In this document: in pieces, positions 50,551 to 59,723 of the stretch
How the letters are laid out: the number at the start of each line of letters is the position of its first letter
How positions within the stretch are numbered: the stretch's first letter is position 1
Made by a program: the position numbers and the translations under genes
NCBI GenBank assembly: GCA_963772825.1
Contig: CAVYYX010000023.1
Span: 33,264 to 97,263, forward strand
DNA length: 64,000 nt
Reading direction: 5' to 3'
Source: Desertimonas sp963772825
Lineage (GTDB): Bacteria; Actinomycetota; Acidimicrobiia; Acidimicrobiales; Ilumatobacteraceae
Notes under the pieces: model-generated
The model's input: only the letters and a program-made list of their open reading frames with translations
The model's database searches: none
What the model was told of the DNA's origin: nothing

Positions 50551-52261
50551 GTGTCGATCACCACCTGGGCACAGTTCGTCGCCCTCATCGTCGCTCTCGG
50601 GGTCTTGGCCCCGCTGCTCGGTCGCTACATGGCCGGCGTCTACGGCGACGGGCGGGCGCCCGGCGACCGCATCTTCCTCCCGCTCGAGCGGCTGATCTAC
50701 CGGGCCTGCCGCGTGGACGAGCGGCGCGAGCAACGCTGGACCGTCTACGCCTACTCGGTGCTCGGGTTCAGCCTCGTGTCGTTCCTGGGCGTGTACCTCC
50801 TGCAGCGCCTCCAAGGCTCGCTGCCGTTCAACCCGAGCGACGTGTCGGGGGTGGTACCGCACCTCTCGTTCAACACGGCCGTCAGCTTCATGACGAACAC
50901 GAACTGGCAGTCCTACGGCGGCGAGACGACGATGAGTCATCTCACCCAGATGACCGGTCTCGCCGTGCAGAACTTCGTGTCGGCTGCCGCCGGAATGGCC
51001 GTGATGGCGGCGTTGATTCGCGGCCTGGCCCGCCGCCGGGCCAAGACGCTCGGCAACTTCTGGGTCGACCTCACCCGCTCGATCGTGCGCATCCTCCTGC
51101 CGATGTCGCTCGTCGTTGCTGTCCTGCTCGTCAGCCAAGGCGTCATCCAGAACTTCCATGGGCACACCGAGATCACGACGCTCGAGGGCTCGACGCAGGT
51201 CCTCGCCGGCGGCCCCGCCGCCAGCCAGATCGCCATCAAGCAGCTCGGCACGAACGGCGGCGGGTTCTTCAACGTCAACTCCGCCCACCCGTTCGAGAAC
51301 TCGACGCCGTTCAACAACTTCGTCGAGACGTTCAGCATCGCGATCATCCCGTTCGCCTTGGCGTTCACGTTCGGCTACATGGTCAAGGACCGCCGCCAGG
51401 GCCGCGCCGTGTTCGCCATCATGATGGCGATCTGGGGGATGATGTCGATCGGGGCGATGGCCCTCGAGGGCAACGGCAACCCGCGACTCGATGCGGTTGG
51501 CGTCGAGCAGTCGGTGAGCACGGAGCTCGGCGGTGGCGGCAACCTCGAGGGCAAGGAGCTGCGCTTCGGTACCGGCGCCTCAGGATCTGTGGGCGGCAAC
51601 GACCACGGGGACCTCCAACGGGTCGGTGAACGCGATGCACGACAGCATGACGCCGCTCGGCGGCGGAATCGCGATGGCCCACATGATGCTCGGTGAGGTC
51701 AGCCCAGGTGGCGTCGGCGTCGGGCTCAACGGCCTGCTGATCATGGCCATCCTGTCGGTGTTCCTCGCCGGGCTGATGGTCGGGCGAACGCCCGAGTATC
51801 TCGGCAAGAAGATCCAGGCCGTCGAGATGAAGATGGTCGTGCTCTACATCCTGGCGATGCCAGTCGCCTTGCTCGGGTTCGCCGCTGCGTCGGTCGTCCT
51901 CGACTCGGCGCAGACGACCAACAATCCCGGCCCACACGGGCTCAGCGAGATCCTCTATGCCTTCACGTCGGCCACCAACAACAACGGCTCGGCATTCGCC
52001 GGCCTGACCACCGCAACGCAGTGGTACGACACGACGCTCGGCATCGCGATGCTCGTCGGGCGGTTCTTCTTGATCATCCCCGTCCTCGGCATCGCCGGTT
52101 CGCTGGCCCGCAAGCAGACCGTGCCCGAGTCTGCCGGCACGTTCCCGACGCACACGCCGCTGTTCGCTGGCCTCGTCGTCGGTGTCGTCGCGATCGTCGC
52201 GGGCCTGACGTTCTTCCCCGCCCTGGCCCTCGGGCCAATCGTCGAGCAACTGAGTCTCTAG
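50551..52261 (+). CDS. kdpA: K+-transporting ATPase subunit KdpA, frame broken by one base
   Basis: The K+-channel-like subunit of the pump. GTG 50551. Selectivity regions are visible: NTAVSFMTNTNWQSYGG, GTNGGGFFNVNSAHPFEN, GTSNGSVNAMHDSMTPLGG and TSATNNNGSAFAG. The frame fails at about 51583-51589: as written GASGSVGGNDHGD and a later stop, whereas one frame over reads LWAATTTGTSNGSVN and goes on to 52261. The total is 1711 bp, one base too many; without it, 569 residues. Every other kdp gene is intact, so an assembly indel is the most likely cause. Confidence 0.85.
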
Positions 52262-52273
52262 GAGATCACGCAA

Positions 52274-54370
52274 GTGGCAACGGTCATCCGCCCGGTCGGG
52301 AGCAGCGCACGCGATCGGCACCCGTTGCCGAGGCGCAAGCTGTTCGACCCGGCAATCGTCAACAGCGCGCTCGTCGAGAGCGTCCGCAAGCTGCACCCGC
52401 GAGTGCAGGCGCGCAATCCGGTGATGTTCGTCGTTCTCGTCGGCAGCGTGCTGACGACGATCCTGTTCGTCCGCGACCTCGGCGACTCGACCTCCTCCGA
52501 GAACGTGTTCAGTGGACTCGTCGCCGCCTTCTTGTGGTTCACGGTGCTGTTCGCCAACTTCGCCGAGGCGATGGCCGAAGGGCGCGGCAAAGCCCAGGCG
52601 GCGACGCTCCGCCAAACCCGTGCGGAGACCACCGCCCACCGGCGGCGCACCGACGGAACGCTCGAGGAGATCCCGAGCAGCGCCCTCGATGTCGGCGACG
52701 AGTGTGTCGTCGCTGCCGGCCAGGTGATCCCCAGCGATGGCGACGTCGTCGCCGGCATCGCAACGGTCGACGAATCGGCGATCACCGGCGAGTCGGCGCC
52801 GGTGATCCGCGAGTCGGGCGGCGACCGCTCGGCGGTGACCGGTGGCACCCGCGTGCTGTCCGACGAGATCGTCGTGCGCATCTCTGCGAAACCGGGCGAG
52901 ACGTTCCTCGACCGGATGATCGCCCTCGTCGAGGGTGCCGAACGGCAGAAGACGCCGAACGAGATCGCCCTCAACATCCTCCTGTCTGGCTTGACGATCG
53001 TGTTCTTACTGGCGGTCGTCTCGCTGCAACCGTTCGCCATCTACTCTGGCGCCGAGCAGACGATCGTCGTCCTCGTCGCCTTGCTCGTGTGCTTGATCCC
53101 AACCACGATCGGCGCCCTGCTCTCGGCGATCGGGATCGCCGGGATGGACCGCCTCGTGCAGCGCAACGTGCTGGCGATGTCCGGCCGTGCCGTCGAAGCA
53201 GCCGGTGACGTCAACACCTTGCTGCTCGACAAGACCGGCACGATCACCTACGGCAACCGCCAGGCGTCGGAGCTCCTCCCGCTCGCCGGTGTCGACATCG
53301 ACCAACTCGCCGGAGCTGCTCTGCTGTCGAGCCTCGCCGACGAGACGCCCGAGGGTCGCTCGATCGTCACGCTCGCAGAGGAGTCCTACGGCCAGGTCGC
53401 CGTCGATCTGTTCGACGCCACACTCGTACCGTTCACCGCTCAGACTCGAATGAGCGGTGTCGACCACGACGGGCGGAGCATTCGCAAGGGGGCCACCGAC
53501 GCCGTCAAGCGTTGGGTCTTCGAGTCGGGCGGCACGGTTCCGGAGGCCCTCGACACGATCGCCCACGGCATCGCCGGTGACGGCGGCACTCCGCTCGGCG
53601 TCGCCGACTTCGACCAGCGCACCGGGGTGTGCCGGGCCCTCGGCGTCATCCACCTCAAGGACGTCGTCAAGGACGGCATGCGCGCTCGCTTCGACGAGCT
53701 GCGGGCGATGGGGATCCGCACGGTGATGATCACCGGTGACAACCCGTTGACCGCCAGGGCGATCGCGTCCGAAGCAGGCGTCGACGACTTCCTCGCCGAA
53801 GCGACTCCCGAAGACAAGATGGCGCTGATCAAGAAGGAGCAGTCCGGAGGCCGCCTGATCGCCATGACAGGTGATGGCACGAACGACGCTCCTGCCCTGG
53901 CCCAGGCGGACGTCGGCGTGGCGATGAACACCGGGACGCAGGCGGCCAAGGAGGCCGGCAACATGGTCGACCTCGACTCCGACCCGACGAAGCTCATCGA
54001 GATCGTCGAGATCGGCAAGCAATTGCTGATCACCCGCGGCGCGCTGACGACGTTCTCCATCGCCAACGACGTCGCCAAGTACTTCGCGATCATCCCAGCG
54101 ATGTTCATGGGCGTCTTTCCGGTGCTCGACGACATCAACATCATGCGGCTCGAGTCGCCCCGCTCGGCGATCCTCGCCGCGGTCATCTTCAACGCGCTGA
54201 TCATCGTCGGGTTGATCCCGCTCGCCCTGCGCGGCGTCAAGTTCCGCGCCGAGAGCGGCGTGACGATGCTGCGCCGCAACCTGTTGATCTACGGGCTCGG
54301 TGGGATCATCGCCCCGTTCGTCGGCATCAAGGTCATCGACCTGATCATCAGCGGACTAGGAGTTTCATGA
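52274..54370 (+). CDS. kdpB: K+-transporting ATPase subunit KdpB
   Basis: 698 residues from a GTG 12 bp after kdpA. P-type ATPase: actuator TGES in AITGESAPVI, phosphorylated Asp319 in DKTGTITYG, and TGDGTNDAPAL near 532. Eight or so membrane helices. The stop overlaps kdpC (ATGA). It energises the pump. Confidence 0.96.
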   Translation: MATVIRPVGSSARDRHPLPRRKLFDPAIVNSALVESVRKLHPRVQARNPVMFVVLVGSVLTTILFVRDLGDSTSSENVFSGLVAAFLWFTVLFANFAEAMAEGRGKAQAATLRQTRAETTAHRRRTDGTLEEIPSSALDVGDECVVAAGQVIPSDGDVVAGIATVDESAITGESAPVIRESGGDRSAVTGGTRVLSDEIVVRISAKPGETFLDRMIALVEGAERQKTPNEIALNILLSGLTIVFLLAVVSLQPFAIYSGAEQTIVVLVALLVCLIPTTIGALLSAIGIAGMDRLVQRNVLAMSGRAVEAAGDVNTLLLDKTGTITYGNRQASELLPLAGVDIDQLAGAALLSSLADETPEGRSIVTLAEESYGQVAVDLFDATLVPFTAQTRMSGVDHDGRSIRKGATDAVKRWVFESGGTVPEALDTIAHGIAGDGGTPLGVADFDQRTGVCRALGVIHLKDVVKDGMRARFDELRAMGIRTVMITGDNPLTARAIASEAGVDDFLAEATPEDKMALIKKEQSGGRLIAMTGDGTNDAPALAQADVGVAMNTGTQAAKEAGNMVDLDSDPTKLIEIVEIGKQLLITRGALTTFSIANDVAKYFAIIPAMFMGVFPVLDDINIMRLESPRSAILAAVIFNALIIVGLIPLALRGVKFRAESGVTMLRRNLLIYGLGGIIAPFVGIKVIDLIISGLGVS

Positions 54371-54960
54371 TGTTGCGCCGTCAACTGCCTGCCGCCCTCG
54401 GCATGCTCATCGTCTTCACCGTGCTCACGGGTGTCGTCTACCCCCTCGTCGTCACGGCGATCGGCCAGGTCGCGTTCAACGACAAGGCCGAGGGCTCGCT
54501 CGTCGAGGTCGACGGCAAGGTCGTCGGTTCCTCGCTGATCGGCCAGTCGTTCACCGCCCCCGAGTACTTCCATCCCCGTCCGTCGGCAGCCGGTGACGGT
54601 TACGACGCATCGGCCAGCTCGGGTTCCAACCTCGGGCCGACGAACCCCGACTTCCTGGCCACCGTCGCCGAGCGCGTCTCCGCCTACCGGGAGGAGAACG
54701 GCTTGGACGACGAGGCGCGGGTACCGGTCGATGCCGTCACCACTTCGGGCTCGGGACTCGATCCGCACATCTCCGTCGCCAATGCCGAGCTGCAGGCTCC
54801 CCGCGTCGCCGAGGCGCGCCGGATCGATATCGACACCGTGCTCGATCACGTCGCCGAGCACACCTCTGGCCGTGGCCTCGGCTTCCTCGGCGAGGAGGCG
54901 GTCAACGTCCTCGAGCTGAACCTCGCCCTCGACGCCATCGAAGCGCCAACCGATGGGTGA
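54367..54960 (+). CDS. kdpC: K+-transporting ATPase subunit KdpC
   Basis: 197 residues; ATG overlaps kdpB. One TM helix (LPAALGMLIVFTVLTGVVYPLVV), then the periplasmic domain with LIGQSFTAPEYFHPRPSAAG, GSNLGPTN and SGLDPHISVANAELQ. Completes KdpFABC. Confidence 0.95.
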   Translation: MMLRRQLPAALGMLIVFTVLTGVVYPLVVTAIGQVAFNDKAEGSLVEVDGKVVGSSLIGQSFTAPEYFHPRPSAAGDGYDASASSGSNLGPTNPDFLATVAERVSAYREENGLDDEARVPVDAVTTSGSGLDPHISVANAELQAPRVAEARRIDIDTVLDHVAEHTSGRGLGFLGEEAVNVLELNLALDAIEAPTDG

Positions 54961-54996
54961 ATTCGGGACCGTTCCGTCCCGTAAACACCCATCGGT
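54949..54996 (+). terminator. Bipartite hairpin between kdpC and kdpD
   Basis: ACCGATGGGTG (54949-54959) pairs with CACCCATCGGT (54986-54996) over 11 bp; inside, CGGGAC (54964-54969) pairs with GTCCCG (54976-54981). The outer left arm lies in the last codons of kdpC. It may end or attenuate the kdpFABC transcript before kdpDE. Confidence 0.65.
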
Positions 54997-55029
54997 CGGG
55001 ATGGCGGCGGGGGACGGCATGATGGCGAC

Positions 55030-57531
55030 GTGAAGCGCGGCAGCCTGCGCGTCTACCTCGGCGCCGCGCCGGGCGTGGGCAAGACGTTCGCCATGCTCAA
55101 CGAGGGCAGGCGGGCCGGCGAGCGCGGCCGCGACATCGTCGTCGGCTTCGTCGAGACGCACAACCGGGCGCTGACCGCCGAGGCGATCGGTGACCTCGAG
55201 GTCATGCCACGAGCGTCGATCGCCTACCGCGACACGACGTTCGAGGAGATGGACGTCGATGCGATCATCGCCCGCCGCCCCGAGCGGGTGTTGGTCGACG
55301 AGCTGGCCCACACCAACGTGCCCGGCAGCCGCAACGAGAAGCGCTGGGAGGACGTCGAGGAGCTGCTCGATGCTGGCATCGACGTCACGTCGACGCTCAA
55401 CATCCAGCACCTCGAATCGCTCAACGACGTCGTCGAAGGGATCACCGGGATCAAGCAGCGCGAGACGATCCCCGATGAGATCGTGCGCGCCGCCGAGCAG
55501 GTGGAGATGGTCGACATCACGCCGGAGGCACTGCGGCGGCGGATGGTCCACGGGAACATTTACGCCCCCGACAAGATCGACTCCTCGCTGGCCAACTACT
55601 TTCGGGCTGGCAACCTCGCCGCGTTGCGCGAGCTGGCCTTGCTGTGGGTCGCCGACAAGGTCGACGTCGGCCTCGAGGAGTACCGCGAGCGCCATGGGAT
55701 CACCACGCCGTGGGAGACGCGTGAGCGCGTCGTTGTCGCCGTCACCGGTGCTCCAGGCACCGAAGGGCTGATCCGCCGCGCGGCGCGCATCGCCCAGCGC
55801 GCCCATGGAGAGCTCCTCGGCCTGCACGTCAGCGGGGAGGATGGGCTCGCCGGGCCGGATTCGGAACTGCTCGACAAGCATCGCAAGCTGCTCGAGGACG
55901 TCGGGGGAGAGTTCCACGAGGTCGCCGGCGCGGACGTCGCCGCGGCCCTCGTCGAGTTCGCCACGGCGGAGAACGCGACACAGCTGGTGCTCGGCGCCAG
56001 TCACCGCACGCGCTGGGAGGAGCTGCTGCGCGGGTCGGTGATCAACCGCACCGTCCACCTGTCCGGACCGATCGACGTGCACGTCATCTCCCACCAGGCT
56101 GCCGCGGACTCCCCGACGGTCGACGCCCGGCTCGCCCGGCTCCGTCGGCTTTCGTTCTCGCCGATCCCACCACGCCGCCAGCTCGCCGGCTGGCTGATCG
56201 CCGCCGCGGGGATCCCACTACTGACCGTGTTGCTCTCGCACGTACGTGGGTCGACAGGCCTGTCGACCGTGCTGCTCGCCTACCTCGCCCTCGTCGTCAT
56301 CGTGTCGGTGGTCGGCGGGACGTGGCCGGCCCTGGCGGCCGCGGTCGCCGCCTTCGTGTGCGCCAATTGGTTCTTCACACCACCGTTCCGGCAGTTGACG
56401 ATCGCCGAGGGCGAGAACGTCATCGCCCTGTTCGTGTTCCTCGGCATCGCGTTGGGTGTCAGCCGCATCGTGGACACAGCGGCGCGCCGGGCCACGGAGG
56501 CGGCCCGCGCCCGCAGCCACGCCCGCACGCTCGCCAGGTTGGCGGCGACGACCGGCGACGACGACCCCGTCCCCGCCCTGTTGCAGAGCCTCCGCTCGAC
56601 GTTCCTCCTCGATGCTGTCGCGGTGTTGCGCCACGACGGGTCCGGTTGGGTCGTCGAGGCAGCGGTGGGCGAGCCGATCACCAGCCCGAGTGACGCCGAG
56701 ATGGTCAAGGAGCTGAACCCCGATTTCGTGATGGCGCTCGACGGCCCGAGCATCCCCGCCGAGGACGTCCTCGTGCTCAACGCCTTTGCCGATCAGCTTG
56801 CCACGGTGCTCGAGCACGGCCGGTTGCGTGTCGAGGCGGGGCGGGCACAGGCCCTCGCCGCCGGCAACGAGCTGCGCGGTGCCCTGCTCCAGGCCGTGTC
56901 CCACGACCTTCGCACGCCGCTCGCCTCGATCAAGGCGTGTGCCACGAGCTTGGCCAATCGAGACGTCCACTGGTCGGAGGAGGAAACCGTCGAGTTCGTC
57001 AGCACGATCGATGCCGAGACCGATCGGCTGACTGCCCTGGTGGGCAACCTGCTCGACATGACCAGGGTGCAAGTCGGCGTGATCAGGCCGTCGACCGTGC
57101 CGACACCGCCCGAGGCGGTGGTCCTCGCTGCGGTGTTGAGCCTCGGTCCACGGGGCGCGATCGTCGACGTCGACGTTTCCGAATCGCTTCCCGAAGTGCT
57201 CGTCGATCCGGCGTTGCTCGAGCGGGTGATCGCCAACGTCGTCGACAACGCGGTTACGTTCAGCCCTGATGGTGCACGGGTGCTGGTTGAGGGCGGAGAG
57301 TTCGCCGGACGCGTCGAGCTGCGCGTCGTCGATCGCGGCCCAGGGGTGCCGATCGCCGACCGGGAGCAGGTGTTCCAGCCGTTCCAGAGGCTCGGCGACA
57401 GTAGACCTGGCGGCGTCGGGTTGGGCCTCGCCGTGGCGCATGGGTTCCTCACGGCGATGGGCGCGACGATCGAGCTCGACGACACACCCGGCGGCGGCAC
57501 GACCGTGCTGATCGGCCTCCCGGAAGCATGA
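55030..57531 (+). CDS. kdpD: Osmosensitive K+ sensor histidine kinase KdpD
   Basis: 833 residues from a GTG. Order: KdpD N-domain with Walker A GAAPGVGKTF (11-20) and VDELAHTNVPGSRN, a Usp domain (about 235-355), four-TM DUF4118 (about 380-480), a GAF-like region, HisKA with phospho-His625 in VSHDLRTPLASIKA, and HATPase_c with NVVDNAVTFSPDG and GVGLGLAVAHG. Senses K+ limitation and acts on KdpE. All parts present. Confidence 0.95.
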   Translation: MKRGSLRVYLGAAPGVGKTFAMLNEGRRAGERGRDIVVGFVETHNRALTAEAIGDLEVMPRASIAYRDTTFEEMDVDAIIARRPERVLVDELAHTNVPGSRNEKRWEDVEELLDAGIDVTSTLNIQHLESLNDVVEGITGIKQRETIPDEIVRAAEQVEMVDITPEALRRRMVHGNIYAPDKIDSSLANYFRAGNLAALRELALLWVADKVDVGLEEYRERHGITTPWETRERVVVAVTGAPGTEGLIRRAARIAQRAHGELLGLHVSGEDGLAGPDSELLDKHRKLLEDVGGEFHEVAGADVAAALVEFATAENATQLVLGASHRTRWEELLRGSVINRTVHLSGPIDVHVISHQAAADSPTVDARLARLRRLSFSPIPPRRQLAGWLIAAAGIPLLTVLLSHVRGSTGLSTVLLAYLALVVIVSVVGGTWPALAAAVAAFVCANWFFTPPFRQLTIAEGENVIALFVFLGIALGVSRIVDTAARRATEAARARSHARTLARLAATTGDDDPVPALLQSLRSTFLLDAVAVLRHDGSGWVVEAAVGEPITSPSDAEMVKELNPDFVMALDGPSIPAEDVLVLNAFADQLATVLEHGRLRVEAGRAQALAAGNELRGALLQAVSHDLRTPLASIKACATSLANRDVHWSEEETVEFVSTIDAETDRLTALVGNLLDMTRVQVGVIRPSTVPTPPEAVVLAAVLSLGPRGAIVDVDVSESLPEVLVDPALLERVIANVVDNAVTFSPDGARVLVEGGEFAGRVELRVVDRGPGVPIADREQVFQPFQRLGDSRPGGVGLGLAVAHGFLTAMGATIELDDTPGGGTTVLIGLPEA

Positions 57532-58217
57532 CCAGGGTGCTCGTCGTCGATGACGAGCAGCCGATCCTGCGGGCGATGGCCGTCAACCTGCGCGCCCGGC
57601 AGTACGACGTCGACGTGGCGACAACGGGGGAGGAGGCCCTCGATCTCGCCTCGCGCCACCATCCAGACGCCGTCGTCCTCGATCTCGGGCTCCCGGGAAT
57701 CAGCGGCATCGACGTGATCCGTGGTCTGCGCGGCTGGAGCTCGGTGCCGGTCCTCGTCCTGTCCGCCCGCGACGATCGGGAGAACAAGGTCGCCGCCCTC
57801 GATGCGGGCGCCGACGACTACGTCACCAAACCGTTCGACATGGAGGAGCTGCTGGCCCGCCTCCGAGCTGCGCTGCGCCGCGGCGCGGCGGGGTCAGCGG
57901 AGGAGCCCGTCGTCGAGACCGAGCACTTCGCTGTCGACCTCCAGGCCAAGCGGGTGACGTCGTCGGCGGGCGAAATTCGCCTGACGCCCACCGAGTGGCA
58001 TCTCGTCGAGACGCTCGTCCGCAACGCTGGGCGCCTCGTGACGTCCCGCCAGCTGTTACACGAAGTATGGGGCCCCCAGTACACCGACGAGAGCGGGTAT
58101 ATCCGCGTCCATCTCGCCCACGTGCGTCGCAAGCTCGAGCCGAATCCGTCGCAGCCTCGCTACTTCCTCACCGAGCCCGGGATGGGCTACCGCTTCGAGC
58201 CCGGCCATCTCGAATGA
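57528..58217 (+). CDS. kdpE: KDP operon response regulator KdpE
   Basis: 229 residues, ATGA overlap with kdpD. Receiver Asp52 in VVLDLGLPG, Lys in VTKPFDMEELLAR; OmpR-type winged helix with LTPTEWHLVETLVRNAG and YIRVHLAHVRRKLE. Activates kdpFABC. Confidence 0.95.
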   Translation: MTRVLVVDDEQPILRAMAVNLRARQYDVDVATTGEEALDLASRHHPDAVVLDLGLPGISGIDVIRGLRGWSSVPVLVLSARDDRENKVAALDAGADDYVTKPFDMEELLARLRAALRRGAAGSAEEPVVETEHFAVDLQAKRVTSSAGEIRLTPTEWHLVETLVRNAGRLVTSRQLLHEVWGPQYTDESGYIRVHLAHVRRKLEPNPSQPRYFLTEPGMGYRFEPGHLE

Positions 58218-58222
58218 GTCGG

Positions 58223-58876
58223 TCAGCGCCCGCCGGACTTGTACAGCGACACCAGACGGGCGAGCGTCGTTGCCATGAACACCTGGCCGAGGACACCTTC
58301 GATCATCGCTATCCGTCGTCCGATATCGGTCACCGACGTGAAGTCGCCGTAGCCGACCGTGGTCAGCGTCGTGAAGCTGAAGTAGGAGAACACGGATCGT
58401 TCGACCGGTTGCCCGAACACGGGCATGTCGCCGAAGTCGTTGAGCGCCCCGTACACGGCACTGAACATCAGGCCGATGAGGAAGTAGGCGCACACAGCTC
58501 CGAACAATGTCTGGATCGTCACGTGTTCGTGGCGCAACACTCTGTCGAGCACGGCGACGAGCAGCCCGCCGAGGATCACCGCGCTCGCAACCTCGCTGAT
58601 GCCACTCGCCGTGTCGCCACCGACAGCGATCAAGACGATCGACGCGACCGCGACGATTGTGAGCAACCCGAGCCAGCGGTGGTCTTTGTGCAGCCTGGTC
58701 GCCAGGAAACCGACGGCGAGGGCGGCGACCTGCAGCGCCGCGGCGAGAAAACGCGCCCACGAGCTGTCAGCGAACCCCAGCATGACGAACGCCCCGACGA
58801 TCAAGAGGAGAAGCATGCCGAAACGGTCTTCGGCCTGCTGGCGTCGCCGCTCCAACCGCTTCACTGGCTGGTCCAC
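58223..58876 (-). CDS. Potassium channel family protein
   Basis: 217 residues from a GTG. An N-terminal block of three or four helices precedes a pore pair with the selectivity filter TTVGYGD (172-178). No RCK or cyclic-nucleotide domain. Convergent with kdpE, stops 5 bp apart. It could leak or take up K+ at high supply, complementing the Kdp pump. Confidence 0.88.
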   Translation of the reverse strand: MDQPVKRLERRRQQAEDRFGMLLLLIVGAFVMLGFADSSWARFLAAALQVAALAVGFLATRLHKDHRWLGLLTIVAVASIVLIAVGGDTASGISEVASAVILGGLLVAVLDRVLRHEHVTIQTLFGAVCAYFLIGLMFSAVYGALNDFGDMPVFGQPVERSVFSYFSFTTLTTVGYGDFTSVTDIGRRIAMIEGVLGQVFMATTLARLVSLYKSGGR

Positions 58877-58967
58877 CGCGGCGCATCATAAAGTTGAGTG
58901 TCGAGCCGCGGGCGGATGGTCAACCTCGTGGTGCTGACGTTGCGACGATGTGGCACAGTGGCTCGCC

Positions 58968-59723
58968 GTGACCCCGTTGCCTGACCTTTCTGTCCAGCTC
59001 TACTCGGTACGTCAGCCGCTGGTCGAGGACTTTGCCGGCACGATGGGCCGGCTCGCTGACATCGGACTCACACGTGTCGAGCCGTTCGGACTGCTCGAGT
59101 TCGCCGAGCAGCTGCGCGAAACGTTGCCGGCCACCGGGTTGACTGCACCAACGGCACATCAGGATCTGGAGAGCGGCGACCTCGACGCCACGTTCGAGCT
59201 GGCCACCGAGCTCGGAGTCAGCACGATTATCCATCCTTATTGCCCGCCGGAACGCTGGCAGTCCCGCGAGGAGGTCGAACGGCTCGCCGGCCTGCTCAGC
59301 ACGGCGTCTACTGCTGCCAGTACGCACGGGCTCCAAGTCGCTTATCACAACCATGACTGGGAGCTGGCGACGCGTTTCGATGGCCGGTCCGCACTCGAGG
59401 TGTTCGTCGACCTGCTCGACCCGTCAGTGCTCCTCGAGGTCGACACCTACTGGGCGGCGACCGGAGGGGAGGACGTGCCAGCGCTGCTCGGCCGTTTGGG
59501 TGACCGTGTCGTCGCCCTGCATCTCAAGGATGGCCCGCTGAACGGAGACAAGGCGGCGCAGCTGCCCCTCGGCAGCGGAGACCTGCCCGCCGCCGAGATC
59601 GTCGCCGCCGCCGCCGGGGTGCGCTTCGCCGTGCTGGAGTTCGACGAGTACGCCGGCGACATCTTCGAAGGCATCGCCACCAGCTACGCCTACGCGACCG
59701 AAACGCTGGGCGCTCCGCGGTGA
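58968..59723 (+). CDS. Sugar phosphate isomerase/epimerase (AP2Ec TIM barrel)
   Basis: 251 residues from GTG 58968. Metal-site residues lie in HNHDWEL, LLEVDTYWAATGG, ALHLKDGPL and LEFDEY. First of three genes coupled by GTGA overlaps. With the dehydrogenase downstream it suggests inositol-like or keto-sugar breakdown. Confidence 0.85.
   Translation: MTPLPDLSVQLYSVRQPLVEDFAGTMGRLADIGLTRVEPFGLLEFAEQLRETLPATGLTAPTAHQDLESGDLDATFELATELGVSTIIHPYCPPERWQSREEVERLAGLLSTASTAASTHGLQVAYHNHDWELATRFDGRSALEVFVDLLDPSVLLEVDTYWAATGGEDVPALLGRLGDRVVALHLKDGPLNGDKAAQLPLGSGDLPAAEIVAAAAGVRFAVLEFDEYAGDIFEGIATSYAYATETLGAPR

Noticed and set aside
54289..56094. 601-codon minus-strand frame opposite kdpC/kdpD
   Set aside because: Antisense shadow of well-identified genes.
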